A stretch of DNA of 64,000 nucleotides from Ascarosepion bandense (lineage: Eukaryota > Mollusca > Cephalopoda > Sepiida > Sepiidae), in assembly GCA_037127315.1 (NCBI GenBank), contig JBBBDQ010000420.1, positions 4,087,001 through 4,151,000 of the forward strand, written 5' to 3'. Below the pieces are notes generated by a model. It ran no database searches and was not told where the DNA came from. It saw only the letters and a program-made list of their open reading frames with translations. Below, piece by piece: positions 55,028 through 64,000 of this stretch (positions within the stretch are counted from its first letter, which is position 1; each line of letters starts with the position of its first letter). The translations under genes were made by a program, and so were the position numbers.

Positions 55028-55393
55028 AGGAAAACTGTACTTAGTCTTAGCCAAAGGGTTCCGTCATCTAACGCATTTTTAAGACAATCGAAAGGATTAT
55101 ATTTTGCACATTAGTGGCGATTGTGTCTTCCTCAAGCTAATGTCTTACACTTATGTGAGAAATATCTTTGTAATGTACATAATGGAAATATTTCTGATGC
55201 ACCCTGTTGTATAAATTTCAGAATTTACTTGGAGACGTTATATATAGAGAGTTGAAGTGGAACATAGATATAGTCTAATTAACTAATAAAAATATAAAAA
55301 TCCTTCGGTAACTAAAATATCTAATGCTTTTTAAGTAAATAAAACAAAAATATTCCTTAGCGTCATAATTAATTTACAAAATCATAACTCATA

Positions 55394-55400
<7 letters not shown>

Positions 55401-55462
<62 letters not shown>
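55401..55462. repeat. (CT)n(TA)n compound microsatellite
   Basis: About 25 bp of CT then about 36 bp of TA, immediately before hammerhead copy 7. Confidence 0.95.
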
Positions 55463-55464
<2 letters not shown>

Positions 55465-55554
55465 TGGTTAAAAGCAGTCGGATGATTAACCGTACTGATG
55501 AGCTGTGATACAGCGAAAGAGATCTTTCTGGGTATGAGTATATATATATTATAG

Positions 55555-55600
<46 letters not shown>
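55463..55600 (+). mobile_element. Truncated hammerhead module, copy 7, with (TA)n
   Basis: Begins inside the linker (TCCTGGTTAAAAGCAGTCGG), so the tRNA-like boxes are lost. The hammerhead lies at 55490-55533. A TA tract follows, then a palindromic AGTTAATATATA...TATATATTAACT around TA repeat. Confidence 0.6.
55490..55533 (+). ncRNA. Hammerhead motif 7, helix I broken
   Basis: CTGATGA and GAAA are intact. Helix II GCTGT/ACAGC is perfect and helix III is AGAGA/TCTTT. Helix I (CCGTA against TGGGT) no longer pairs well. Confidence 0.6.
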
Positions 55601-55604
<4 letters not shown>

Positions 55605-55744
55605 CTTACATCCATAGTACAACTCGGACTTTCATGCCCTATGCATTCATCAGGTGCATATAGAGGTAGCATGGTATGTATATTTATTAATATATACTTA
55701 ATGTTATATTACATTGAGCTTTGTTTTATTATCACCAGCAAAAC

Positions 55745-55745
<1 letters not shown>

Positions 55746-55837
<92 letters not shown>
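55746..55837. repeat. (AAT)n(AT)n compound microsatellite
   Basis: About 45 bp of AAT then about 48 bp of AT, directly upstream of hammerhead module 6. Confidence 0.95.
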
Positions 55838-55839
<2 letters not shown>

Positions 55840-56081
55840 AATCGTTCGTTCAGTAACGAATTAGAACGCTCTTAGCTACTGGCGTACGTTTACATAGTAT
55901 ATCATGCGCTAAAAATTTCTCTTTCTACCGAGGGCCCACAGCTCAGAGGTAGAATCGCCGACTGGACTGATGTCAATTCGGTCGGGTTTCAATACTGGCT
56001 AAAAGCAATCGGAGGTCTAACCGTAATGAGCTGCGATACAGCGAAACTCATCTGTTTGCGGATGACTATATCATAAAACAA

Positions 56082-56140
<59 letters not shown>
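55838..56140 (+). mobile_element. tRNA-like/hammerhead/(TA)n module, copy 6
   Basis: The best tRNA-like head of the GTC subfamily: A-box CAGCTCAGAGGTAGAATCG (about 55939-55957) and B-box-like GTCGGGTTTCAATAC (55981-55995). Upstream ATCGTTCGTTCAGTAACGAA and AGCTACTGG parallel copy 5. The hammerhead at 56021-56061 has lost CTG. The TA array (about 56086-56138) is flanked by AAAACAATGAT and its complement. Confidence 0.7.
56021..56061 (+). ncRNA. Hammerhead motif 6, core deletion
   Basis: CCGTA is followed directly by ATGAG, so CTG of CTGATGAG is missing. GAAA and TGCGG remain. Predicted inactive. Confidence 0.6.
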
Positions 56141-56141
<1 letters not shown>

Positions 56142-56159
56142 TTGTTTTCAATATACTAC

Positions 56160-56805
56160 AATAGTGTGAAATGAAATTTCAAGTAGGTACAGAAAAGCAC
56201 ATATATACACATGAAAAGTATTATTTATTATTCCACATGAAATGTAATCTTCTATTTAATTGCGCCATAGAGTTTTAGGCATTCTACAAACGAGCCATGA
56301 AGTAAAAAAAATGGGTTGAAAAACACTGGTCTTTAATGGTGAAGGATATGAGAGAAGGAATTTCTAAAGTGCACCAGTTATCAAATTCGAAACCTAACCT
56401 CAACAAGCCGGGAACATGCCTCATCCACCCGACGCTTCTAAAAATTCAATGTACCCTAAAACATACGAACTGAATTTGTGGAAAAGGCATTTGAAGAACA
56501 TAGAAGTTTATGTTTCCTTAATATCTGCAGTCAACAACTGAACCTGTAAGTGCAGTAAAACCTTTGGGGTCGGTAAATATATTTTTAATTCTTTTTGACC
56601 TGGAACTAACTAACATCGACAGTGAAATCGCAACAGCTTGTCTTATTTGATGTACCGGGGAAAATCCAGTAGACAAATAAACACCGAATGCGGCTAAACT
56701 GTTTGCCATTCATTTACGCAGTTGACATATAAGGGTAGATTGAAAATAAAAACAAACTTGGTGAAATAAAATTCTGGATAGTTCAAAGGAACAACAACAC
56801 AATGT
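56160..56805. other. Intergenic, nothing recognised
   Basis: A minus ORF at 56518-56709 has no recognised motif. Confidence 0.4.
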
Positions 56806-56812
56806 CTATTAG

Positions 56813-56868
<56 letters not shown>
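56813..56868. repeat. (GATA)n microsatellite
   Basis: About 55 bp of GATA repeat. A second (CA)n(GATA)n array lies at 57187-57243 and a (TG)n at 57295-57331. Confidence 0.95.
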
Positions 56869-57203
56869 GTGAGTATATCTATGTTCACACATGCCTACAT
56901 ATCAATTCACAGCATGTATCCATATATATATAACTAAATGCATCTTTTTTAAGTATATGAGTCGAAACCTGGCATAACTGAAAGCAGTACATATTGTTTT
57001 TATGTCCAGTTATGTGACTGTCGGAAGAGTGTAAATACTTTATAAACAAATAGCCAGATTTAAAAATATACATACATGTATATATACACACTAATACAAA
57101 CGCAGGCACGCACATACATACATATATAGTGGTTCTGTAAGAGTATATACTTCACTGTATGTATAAGTAATAAGTAGAAGGGATTACACACACACACACA
57201 CAC

Positions 57204-57244
<41 letters not shown>

Positions 57245-57295
57245 TACTCATGCCTGAAAACTCTGAGTCGTGCTATAGAAGTAATCTAATATATA

Positions 57296-57331
<36 letters not shown>

Positions 57332-57399
57332 CACTATTTTTCATCCTGTACAAGGCCTGATGGTCACTCAAAGTAGAGGGCTACAGTAAGGGGTAGTTT

Positions 57400-57860
57400 A
57401 TGGATAACAGGGGAAGATACCGATTTAAATTTTAGTGATCGGGAAAACATCTCCTTTGAAGTCTGTTCCGAAGAGACGAGGCTGTTTGAGTTGAACTTAT
57501 TTCTCGCCGATGGAATTTGGAGGGAAGGTTGATGGTTTGCTACTGTGTAAGAAGCATTTCCGGTCCTAGCCGTGAAGTTCAGTCCTAATGGAACCAGGTG
57601 ATACAGTTCATCCGAGCACTTTCAGTGGTAGAAGCAATAGAGGCTGGAGTGTGGAAAATAATTGTCTTCCAATAAAGAATCGGAAAAGCTTTTGAACTCT
57701 ATCAAGATTGAAAATGTGGTCTGGTCTGCTGCTACCCAGCTATGTCAACAGTACTCCATTTCCAGCCTGATCTGGCTAGTATAAATGTATAGGAAAGCAT
57801 GAAGAGTCGGGTACTGGGTGGTTCAGGAACTTGGACATTTTCCTTGCATAAGTAGTGGTA
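57400..57860 (-). pseudogene. CR1/Jockey-like LINE, C-terminal part (left of SINE)
   Basis: Minus translation gives pieces such as YIYTSQIRLEMEYC, LDRVQKLFRFF, FTARTGNASYTVANHQPSLQIPSAR and the terminal LFRTDFKGDVFPITK. It is continuous with the RT part at 58382-59420 once the inserted SINE is removed. Confidence 0.65.
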
Positions 57861-57873
57861 GATTGTATATAGG

Positions 57874-58367
57874 TTGGTTGGTTGTTTTATGGCATATCAA
57901 CCTCGGCGGGTCATTTATTGCCAACTAAATTTTATTTATTTATTGCTGGTAATACCTTTTTCTTTCAACAATGTATTGTTGTTTTTTATATAGGTTTTGT
58001 GTCTAGTAATACTTTTTCTTTTCGAGTACCAAGATTCATTAGGGATTTGTTTTTAAAGGCAGGGTCCCCAAGTCCTACCCTTGTTATTTAACCCATAACT
58101 GGAGGGAAGGGACGGATTAATACCTTTCCCAAGGGTACCAGTGCTTAAGTGAATGCAGGGTATTCAACTGGAATTCGAACTCGGCTCACCGATTTCTCCT
58201 TCCGAGCCGATATCTACTGCACCACAACGTACATCCGTCACTAAACGCTTACAGCATTCCTGGTATTTCCAAGCGGTCACCCATCTAAGTACTGACCAGG
58301 CTCAACGTTGCTTAACTTCGATGATCGCGAGAGAACCGGTCTATTCAACGTGATATGGCCGTAAGCC
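57874..58367 (-). mobile_element. Chimeric 5S rRNA/tRNA SINE, 494 bp, with TSD
   Basis: Read on the minus strand the element starts with a 5S rRNA-like head (58367 to about 58253; GGCTTACGGCCATATCACGT at the start, GGTATTCCTGG-type end GGAAATACCAGG). It continues into a tRNA-like head (GTGGTGCAGTAGATATCGGC, then AGTTCGAATTCC) shared with the tRNA-SINEs of this window, a body with GAAAGGTATTAATCCGTCCC, a distinct 3' region (CCCGCCGAGGTTGATATGCC) and an AACC-repeat tail. The direct repeat AGATTGTATATAGG flanks it at 57860-57873 and 58368-58381. Chimeric 5S/tRNA SINEs such as AmnSINE1 are known in vertebrates. Confidence 0.85.
58253..58367 (-). pseudogene. 5S rRNA-derived head of the chimeric SINE
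   Basis: About 115 bp align by eye to the whole 5S rRNA. The plus strand reads GGTATTTCCAAGCGGTCACC, CATCTAAGTACTGACCAGGC, TTGCTTAACTTCGATGATCG and GATATGGCCGTAAGCC, the reverse complements of the conserved 5S blocks. The internal promoter region (A box, intermediate element, C box) is recognisable with changes. Confidence 0.85.
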
Positions 58368-58381
58368 AGATTGTATATAGG

Positions 58382-59425
58382 AATTTCACTTGAAAGACAC
58401 GGGATCTGCTCAGAGGGGTAGGCATCCGTTTATCCTGATAGGTGGTAGTTCGGGCTTGGATTAGCAGTGATAGAATATAACCAGTCTGGTTTGGGGGAAC
58501 ATTGAATGTAACCAGCCAGTTTTCCCCCACTGGAATTTAGTGTTAGATTGAAAGAGAGGTCAGTTGCCAATCTCTGATCGTAAAGAGATATCGTTGTATC
58601 ATCGGCATAGATATTTGCAAAAGATCGGAGTAAATCCTTAGGTAAATCATTTATCTAAATCAGAAATAGAGTTTGTTCGAAAAGTGATCTCTGGGAACGT
58701 CCGTGTTGACGGCCAGAGCATCGGAGAATTGGCCGTTCCTAACTACCTTCAAGGGTCTACATGTTATGAAGGATTTTGTTACAGAGAAAACTCTTCTTGT
58801 GATTCAATAGCTGGAGTGATTGTGCAGTAAAACTTTGTAATACAACTTGTCGAAGGTCTTCGAGGTATTATCCTTGTGACCTTTATTAATTTTGTGTGTC
58901 ATGATAGAACGCCAATATTGGATTAATCTGATCAAAACACGTACTGCTTGTCGCACAAGGCGTTGTTCCTATCCAGGTGCTCGACGTCCTTTTTGTTGAT
59001 TACGGTCTTATGAAGTTTATTGTTTATAATGAGGAAACCAGTGGGTTATTCTCTAGGAGGGAGGATCTGTTGCCAACTTCCATATGCTTTGGAAAATATT
59101 TCTCATTCAAGCATCTGTTAAATAAGTTATCTAAAATCAGGGATAGTTTTCGGTTGATATTCTTAAGGGCGATGGCTGTAATTTTTTCCGGAGCAGTGGT
59201 TTTGGTGGGGTCGAGGTTTTTGATACATCTAGATACTTCTTTTACTGAAGTGAGTATATTACATAGATTGTGCTCAGTGAGACGTGGGAAGATTGGGAAG
59301 ATATGGTCTTTGTCCACTAACGTAAAGATTAAAGTAAATATCGAGGCGAAGGGCTTCTACTTGTCAGTCGAGGTAAATGTGACCTCGGGGCCATTTACAA
59401 TAGTCGCTATAGCCGATTTGCCTCT
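58382..59425 (-). pseudogene. CR1/Jockey-like LINE, RT part (right of SINE)
   Basis: Frame 59024-59317 has VSRCIKNLDPTKTTAPEKITAIALKNINRKLSLILDNLFN, the N-terminal RT block. Further along come HLDRNNALCDKQY (about 58940-58980), RVFSVTKSF (about 58770-58800) and FANIYADDTTI, the catalytic motif, at about 58588-58622, then GENWLVTFN (58345-58530). Frameshifts are numerous. Confidence 0.75.
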
Positions 59426-59627
59426 GTTCATAATTTAGTTGGTGATCTTCCAGAATTCGCGAGATCCAATTTCTTTCTTTTCAACCGTAACTGCACTTTC
59501 CGTTTTTCAAAACACTTTTGCAGTGATTGAGAGTAGTTCTGAAATAAGGAAGGTTCAGACTATACTGTTCTTTGTGATAAATTTTGATATAGTGGGTCCG
59601 AGTAGCTATGCCTACAGTGCATACATG

Positions 59628-59629
<2 letters not shown>

Positions 59630-59663
<34 letters not shown>

Positions 59664-59935
59664 CATCCACATACAAGTGTATGTCTAGACACACCTTATC
59701 ACTGTGGTTATACACTTAGACTGACACCAAATCAACTAAACTGGTATCAGTCGGAGTGCCTACTTCTAAGCTACCGGCGCATGGATGAGGGAGGAGGAAA
59801 TTTTAGCGTGTTATATATATGCGTTTATACACACGCTAGCAGTCGAGAGAACTCAATTCATGACTAAAAAGTAATGCGTAAATCGCAGAAATGGCTACTG
59901 TTTTTTAAATTTTCTATCAGTCGTAATGAGTCGTT
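59630..59935 (-). mobile_element. tRNA-like/hammerhead/(TA)n module, copy 9, eroded
   Basis: In minus orientation: GCCATTTCTGCGATTTACGC, GAATTGAGTTCTCTCG, GTGTGTATAAACGC, a decayed tRNA-like part (CGGTAGCTTAGAAGTAGGCA as A box), a hammerhead remnant (59667-59707) and (TA)n at about 59629-59660. It spans the full unit, about 300 bp. Confidence 0.6.
59667..59707 (-). ncRNA. Hammerhead motif 9, decayed
   Basis: CCACA/TGTGG helix I remains, but CTGATGAG reads GTGATAAG and the GAAA region is lost. Inactive. Confidence 0.45.
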
Positions 59936-59992
59936 TTTATATTCTGTTGGAGCCTTCAGCATTTACTTATTTGTAAATGTTATTTTACTAAT

Positions 59993-60505
59993 GAAATGTC
60001 CTCCTTATTTATTAATTCCACCTTTGCCCACATCATTTATTTTAACTTTTAACCTCCCCATTTATATTATAACCTTTACCCTATTCATTTATTTTCAACC
60101 TTTGGCCTTCTCCTTTATTGTTTCAACCTTTGCCCTCCTCATTTATTTCAACTTTTGCCCTTCTCGTTTATTATTTCAACAATTGGCTTCCATATTTATT
60201 TCAACTTTTGCCTTCCTAATTTATTAATTTCAACTTTGTTCTCATCATTTATTAATTCAACATTTGCCCTTCTCATTTATTAATTCAACCTTTGCCCTCC
60301 TCATTTATGTCACACTTTGCCCTTCTCATTTATTTCAACCTTTGCCCTCCTTATTTATTTCAACCATTGTCCTGCTCGTTTATCATTTAGACCTTTGTCC
60401 TCCTCATTTATTTCAACATTTGCCCTCCTCGTTTATTATAACATTTGCCTCCTCATTTGTTATTTCAACTTTTGCCCTCCTGGTTTATTATATCAACCAA
60501 TATTT
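59993..60505. repeat. Minisatellite, about 25-30-bp unit, about 18-20 copies
   Basis: Tandem units of the form TTTCAACCTTTGCCCTCCTC-ATTTATT with substitutions and small length changes. ORFs at 59874-60227, 60264-60539 and 60317-60661 mostly translate this repeat. Confidence 0.85.
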
Positions 60506-61185
60506 AAAAAGAAAAGAAATATTCCCTCCGCTTCAATAGAAAAAATTGATAAGGAACTGGATAGGCTTGTAGAAACAGAGATGCTAACGAAAGTAGAATT
60601 TAACCAATGGTCTGCGCCGACCGTCTATGTTAAGAAAAAATCAAGTGAAATTCGTGTTTGAGCGGATTTTACAACAGGTCTTAACATCGCAATAATGAGC
60701 CCAGCCCAGAGGAAGTGTTCACAAGATTAAATGGCACCTAATATTTCTCAAAAATTGCTTTAAGCGAGACCTGTTTACAGGTACCAGTGGATGAGGAAAC
60801 TTCTAAGCTACTGTGCATTAACACACACAAGGTATTGTATAGATTTCAAAGGTTTGCTTTTGGAATTAAAGTAGCGCCAGCGATTTTCCAACAAACGATG
60901 GATACAATGTTAGCTGGATTAGAATTTGCGATAGCATATCTAGATGATATTTTAATAAAGAGCGACAGCGTTGAACAACAGGCGAAACACATTCAGGAAG
61001 TATTTATGCGAACCCAAAGGTATGGATTCAAAATTAAGGAACAAAAATACAATTTTTTACTAAAAGAAATTAAACACCTAGGGCATATATTAAACAAGGA
61101 TGGAAAAGGCCGAATCCTGGAAGAGCGGCAGCAATAAAGGATATGCCAGCACCGAAAAATATCGCGGAACTTCAAATTAATTAAT
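60506..61185 (+). pseudogene. Ty3/gypsy-type LTR retrotransposon pol fragment
   Basis: In plus frames: KIDKELDRLVETEMLTKVEFNQWSAPTVYVKKK (60541-60640), then an in-frame stop at 60659-60661 and deletions. Frame 60787-61137 follows, with TSKLLCINTHKVLYRFQRFAFGIKVAPAIFQQTMD and AYLDDILIKS, the RT catalytic YLDD. GHILNKDGKGRI and a frameshifted AAAIKDMPAPKNIAELQ follow to about 61180. No LTRs, protease, RNase H or integrase were found nearby. The fragment is inactive. Confidence 0.75.
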
Positions 61186-61249
61186 TAAACAGTATATATA
61201 TATAACTCTACCAGCCTGAATATTTTAAATAAATTCTGTTATAAAGCCT

Positions 61250-61320
61250 GCAACTCCTAACAACATAGGGGACGGCATCAATTGATTGTTAGGGATCGCA
61301 GGTTCTAATCCTGCAAAATG
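61250..61320 (+). other. tRNA-like sequence
   Basis: CAGGTTCTAATCCTG (about 61300-61314) looks like a T arm with a B box, and an A-box-like GGACGGCATCAATTG lies upstream. A complete cloverleaf was not established. Confidence 0.3.
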
Positions 61321-61484
61321 ACACATATTACAGATATTACAGACTGCAACTACAGAAGAGGATTTCTTACAAGCAAGAAAGCAAGACGTATCAAGGCATT
61401 TATTGCACTAGTTAATGGAACAGGAGCCAATTCAGGATCACATTTTTGAACTAATGCAATGATATCAAATCCACAATGTGATGA

Positions 61485-62215
61485 CGCAGTTTAGAGACGA
61501 TAGCAGAAATCATAGACGAAGTTATTTGCTTATCACGCAATACACACTATGTTCTAAGTTTAAAGTCCATCCATATGAGTCAAAATTAGAATGGAAAGAT
61601 AATTTACGAGCTGCACATTGTGATTTGTGAACTACAAGAGTTTCCATTCAACACGAACCTTTATTACAAGATTTATTAAGAACGATTGGATTAAGCCAAA
61701 CTTTCAAAATACATCGTATGTCTTGAGATGCCGGAGTCCTGTTAAAAGCCCTTGAGATATCTAGGGCCTTAAATCAAGCTTCAGCCTTCTTATCTAAAGC
61801 TTGATAGACAATGTCAGTGATGGTTGTTAGCACATCAGCGCTAGACCTGGAGAAACAGAACCCATATTTTCATCCGACAAGAGGTCGTATGAAGTAAGAT
61901 GCTTAACCAATTTGGTAATGATTATAACCTCTAATACTTTTCAAAAACAGGTAAGGGCAAAAATTCGAAGGTACAGATGGTTGCCTAGAGTTTATTAACA
62001 AAAAATTAACTAGAGGAGGATTTACACTAAGTTGGGTCTAGAGATAGTAGGATCCAATTAGAGGCACAATTGAGAACTATTGCAGGTATATTAAGCCCAA
62101 ATTCATTTTGATGGTCCTGTTTAGAGATAGCTGAAATCATGGAGGAAGTTATTTGCCTACCAAACAACACAGATTTTAGAGAAGTTTTAAGGTGAAATTC
62201 AGTCCAGATAAGTGA
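61485..62215. repeat. Internal diverged repeat pair
   Basis: 61490-61580 (GATAGCAGAAATCATAGACG, AAGTTATTTGCTTATC) and 62122-62212 (GATAGCTGAAATCATGGAGG, AAGTTATTTGCCTACC) are related direct repeats about 630 bp apart. Confidence 0.5.
61690..61980 (-). pseudogene. CR1/Jockey-like LINE RT fragment
   Basis: Minus translation contains YGFCFSRSSADVLTTITDIVYQALDKKAEA and FKALDISRAFNRT, matching the YGFR..RSTADLL...ALDISKAFD block (RT motif A; catalytic Asp present). Confidence 0.65.
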
Positions 62216-62815
62216 AAAGGAGAATCAAATAAGACTTTATGAGCAAAACATTCCTTTTTCAACTTAAGGTGTTAAAAGCTCAAATTGAGTAAGGAGAGCG
62301 GCGATAGAAGACTTACTTTTTTTTTTAGCAAACTAATATAGAGCCACCAGTAGTCATAAGAATCAATCTTGGTGGAGGCTATACGGTGTCTCATTTTGTC
62401 AGCAAAGATTTAGCCTTTTTGCGGACAACGTTTCAATTATTATATAGATACAGATAGAGGCTTCTGTTGCGATCGGAACTGGTACAGCTAGAATGAGTGG
62501 TTTCTGTGTAGTATTTTTTCTAAACAGGTAGATGTAAATCAAGAAGAAAATTGTGGTTCCAACACGTGTTTCCGAGAAAACAGAAAAGCAACGAATCCGG
62601 CCTTAACCTAAGAAGAAACCTCAGTGGCACAATTCGCAAAAGGAAGGTTAAAAATAGCAATTCAAGAAGCGTCTCAAAAAATGTCACGAAAACAATCCCG
62701 ATCAGTACGCTGTAACAGAAAGATAACTTGTAAATAAGAGGTTCCTGTTTGATAGTAGACTAAAAAGAAATATCAACGTTTATTTAAAAAGGTCCAGTTC
62801 AAAATTCCAACGTAT
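62215..62815. other. Intergenic, nothing recognised
   Basis: No supported feature. Confidence 0.4.
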
Positions 62816-62945
62816 ATCACCTGAAGAAAGTCGGAGCGACAACAGCCGAAACTTTGGGAATATGTCAATAAAGATTATAGCAACAGTCCGAACGATGTAA
62901 ATAGTGTAAATAGTTAGTACCTTACCTCAGAAATATAGGCATATA
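62815..62945 (+). mobile_element. Penelope-type terminal fragment
   Basis: ACCTGAAGAAAGTCGGAGCG, CAACAGCCGAAACTTTGGGA, AGTCCGAACGATGTAAATAG and CCTCAGAAATATAGGC, as near 46.43 and 30.85 kb. Confidence 0.55.
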
Positions 62946-62971
62946 AAAATATTTCATAAAGATAAAATAAT

Positions 62972-63248
62972 ATCAGTCAGTTAAGCGCCATACGTGATAT
63001 GAGACATGAATGACTGGGCAGAAAATTTTCCTGCAGTAGATTACTATTACTTTCTGCGGTAGACTGGTTACCAACCAAGGCTATAAAACCCAATACGTCA
63101 TACTATTTAACACATAGCTGGAGGGAGAAGAGACGGATTAGTACCTTATTTGAAGGTATTTGCGCATAAGTGAATGCAACGAATTTAACTGAAATTCGAA
63201 CTCGACCCTCTAATTCCTCGTTTCGAGTCGATATCCACTGTACCTAAA
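62972..63248 (-). mobile_element. tRNA-SINE, near full length, minus orientation
   Basis: Read on the minus strand: head with GTACAGTGGATATCGACTCG and AATTTCAGTTAAATTC, then body (AAATAAGGTACTAATCCGTC), GGGTTTTATAGCC, and the 3' module (CAGTCATTCATGTCTCATAT..CACGTATGGCGCTTAACTG). Same family as 31435 and 47213. Confidence 0.75.
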
Positions 63249-63249
63249 C

Positions 63250-64000
63250 GCATAAATGATACAAAAGGGTTCGATATTGTTGTTTATTTTAAAGGTAAGT
63301 TCAGCAGTATTACTCGTCAATTCTGCACAAGAACATCAGTTTTCTGCCTCTCTCTCACAGTTACCTGGCCATTTAAAAGAGTGCCTTAACATAGTTTCGA
63401 AACTCTGGCTTCTTTTTAATGGAATAAAATTCTCTAAGAAATATACATAAGATTGATTCGTTTGCAAACGGTAAAGATGTTCACTTTGTGACAATTATTC
63501 TTGTCGTGACTTGTGTGTGCTTCTTGCTACAAACATTCATTTGAAACAAATAATGGGTTGGGAAAACAATTTATTGTTTCTTCTTTGTTTTCTTAACGGA
63601 GATTCTCCATATTATGCATTATATTTTTAACAAGTTTTCAGCATTTATTCTACACCAAGGGAATAATTTATCTCGACAAATTACTTTTTTTCATCCGTGT
63701 TCTCTTCTCGTTATTTTCAGGATATTGCTTTAAATAAGAATAAATGTAAATTTTATCTAAAACAGAACAATAAAACATAGATATATTGAAACATTTGACA
63801 CAAATCTACAATGAAGACATGCAATATTCACATGAAAATACAGAACTGCAATTTTGAATTGCGTGACACTTCTTCATGTGTGTGGCATGTCAAAGCAATT
63901 AGATAAAGAACAAAACGATTACATCTTACAGCAGGTATTGCAGATTTTAAAAGAGTTCAAATGCACCTCCTTAACTAGAAAATTAATCTCTAATAACATT
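63250..64000. other. Intergenic, nothing recognised
   Basis: A plus ORF at 63256-63450 has no recognised motif. Confidence 0.4.

Noticed and set aside
58253..58367. A functional 5S rRNA gene
   Set aside because: It is diverged, lacks a T-run terminator, and lies inside a SINE with its own target-site duplication.
59993..60505. Regularly spaced repeats that could suggest a CRISPR array
   Set aside because: Units are contiguous, without unique spacers, and the genome is eukaryotic.
59874..60539. ORFs of 90-117 codons with repeated FALLIYF motifs
   Set aside because: They translate a minisatellite; the repeat explains the open frames.
60506..61185. Endogenous retrovirus with envelope gene
   Set aside because: Only a Ty3-type RT fragment is present; no envelope-like, protease or integrase sequence and no LTRs were seen.
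61250..61320. A possible functional tRNA gene
   Set aside because: A T-arm-like word is present, but no acceptor, D or anticodon arm could be paired convincingly.

Overview
The window looks like intergenic DNA from a repeat-rich animal genome. I found no host gene, no rRNA operon, no canonical tRNA gene and no prokaryotic organisation. It is AT-rich and full of (TA)n, (CA)n, (ATT)n and (GATA)n arrays. Nearly all recognisable coding sequence belongs to transposable elements: R4/Dong-like, RTE-like and CR1/Jockey-like LINEs, a Penelope-like element, Ty3-like pol, Tc1/mariner and piggyBac-type elements, and several tRNA-derived SINEs. This mix, with SINEs of the general kind known from octopus, suggests a mollusc and most likely a cephalopod. 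That assignment is inference and was not tested.

Layout. 0.6-3 kb: two related, possibly hAT-like repeats, one holding a mariner-type MITE. 3.6-6.9 kb: an R4/Dong-like retrotransposon on the minus strand between ATT arrays. 7.7-10.1 kb: a Penelope-like element with a long RT ORF and 116-bp inverted terminal repeats. 10.5-16.3 kb: RTE and CR1/Jockey pieces and SINEs. 17-24 kb: Penelope-type terminal repeats, long microsatellites, a deleted Tc1 element and hammerhead units. 24-32 kb: LINE debris, a GATA array and hairpins. 32.1-36.6 kb: tandem tRNA-like units, then four R4/Dong-like copies stacked in successive ATT arrays. 36.9-39.2 kb: RTE copies, one carrying a piggyBac-type MITE. 39.2-49 kb: sparse sequence with a decayed Tc1, a 5S-derived relic, a cryptic TA region and a polypyrimidine tract. 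50-52 kb: LINE 3' ends. 54-56 kb: a cluster of hammerhead units. 57.4-59.4 kb: a CR1/Jockey-like LINE interrupted by a chimeric 5S rRNA/tRNA SINE. 60-63.3 kb: a minisatellite, Ty3-like pol, LINE and SINE.

Three observations stand out. First, nine copies of a module of tRNA-like head, type I hammerhead ribozyme motif and TA-rich tract; helix I differs between two subfamilies with a compensatory base-pair change. Second, R4/Dong-like elements repeatedly inserted in (ATT)n, stacked four deep at one locus. Third, a complete-looking SINE with a 5S rRNA head followed by a tRNA-like head, bounded by a 14-bp target-site duplication.

All boundaries and homologies come from reading the sequence by eye. 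No database search, folding program or alignment was run.
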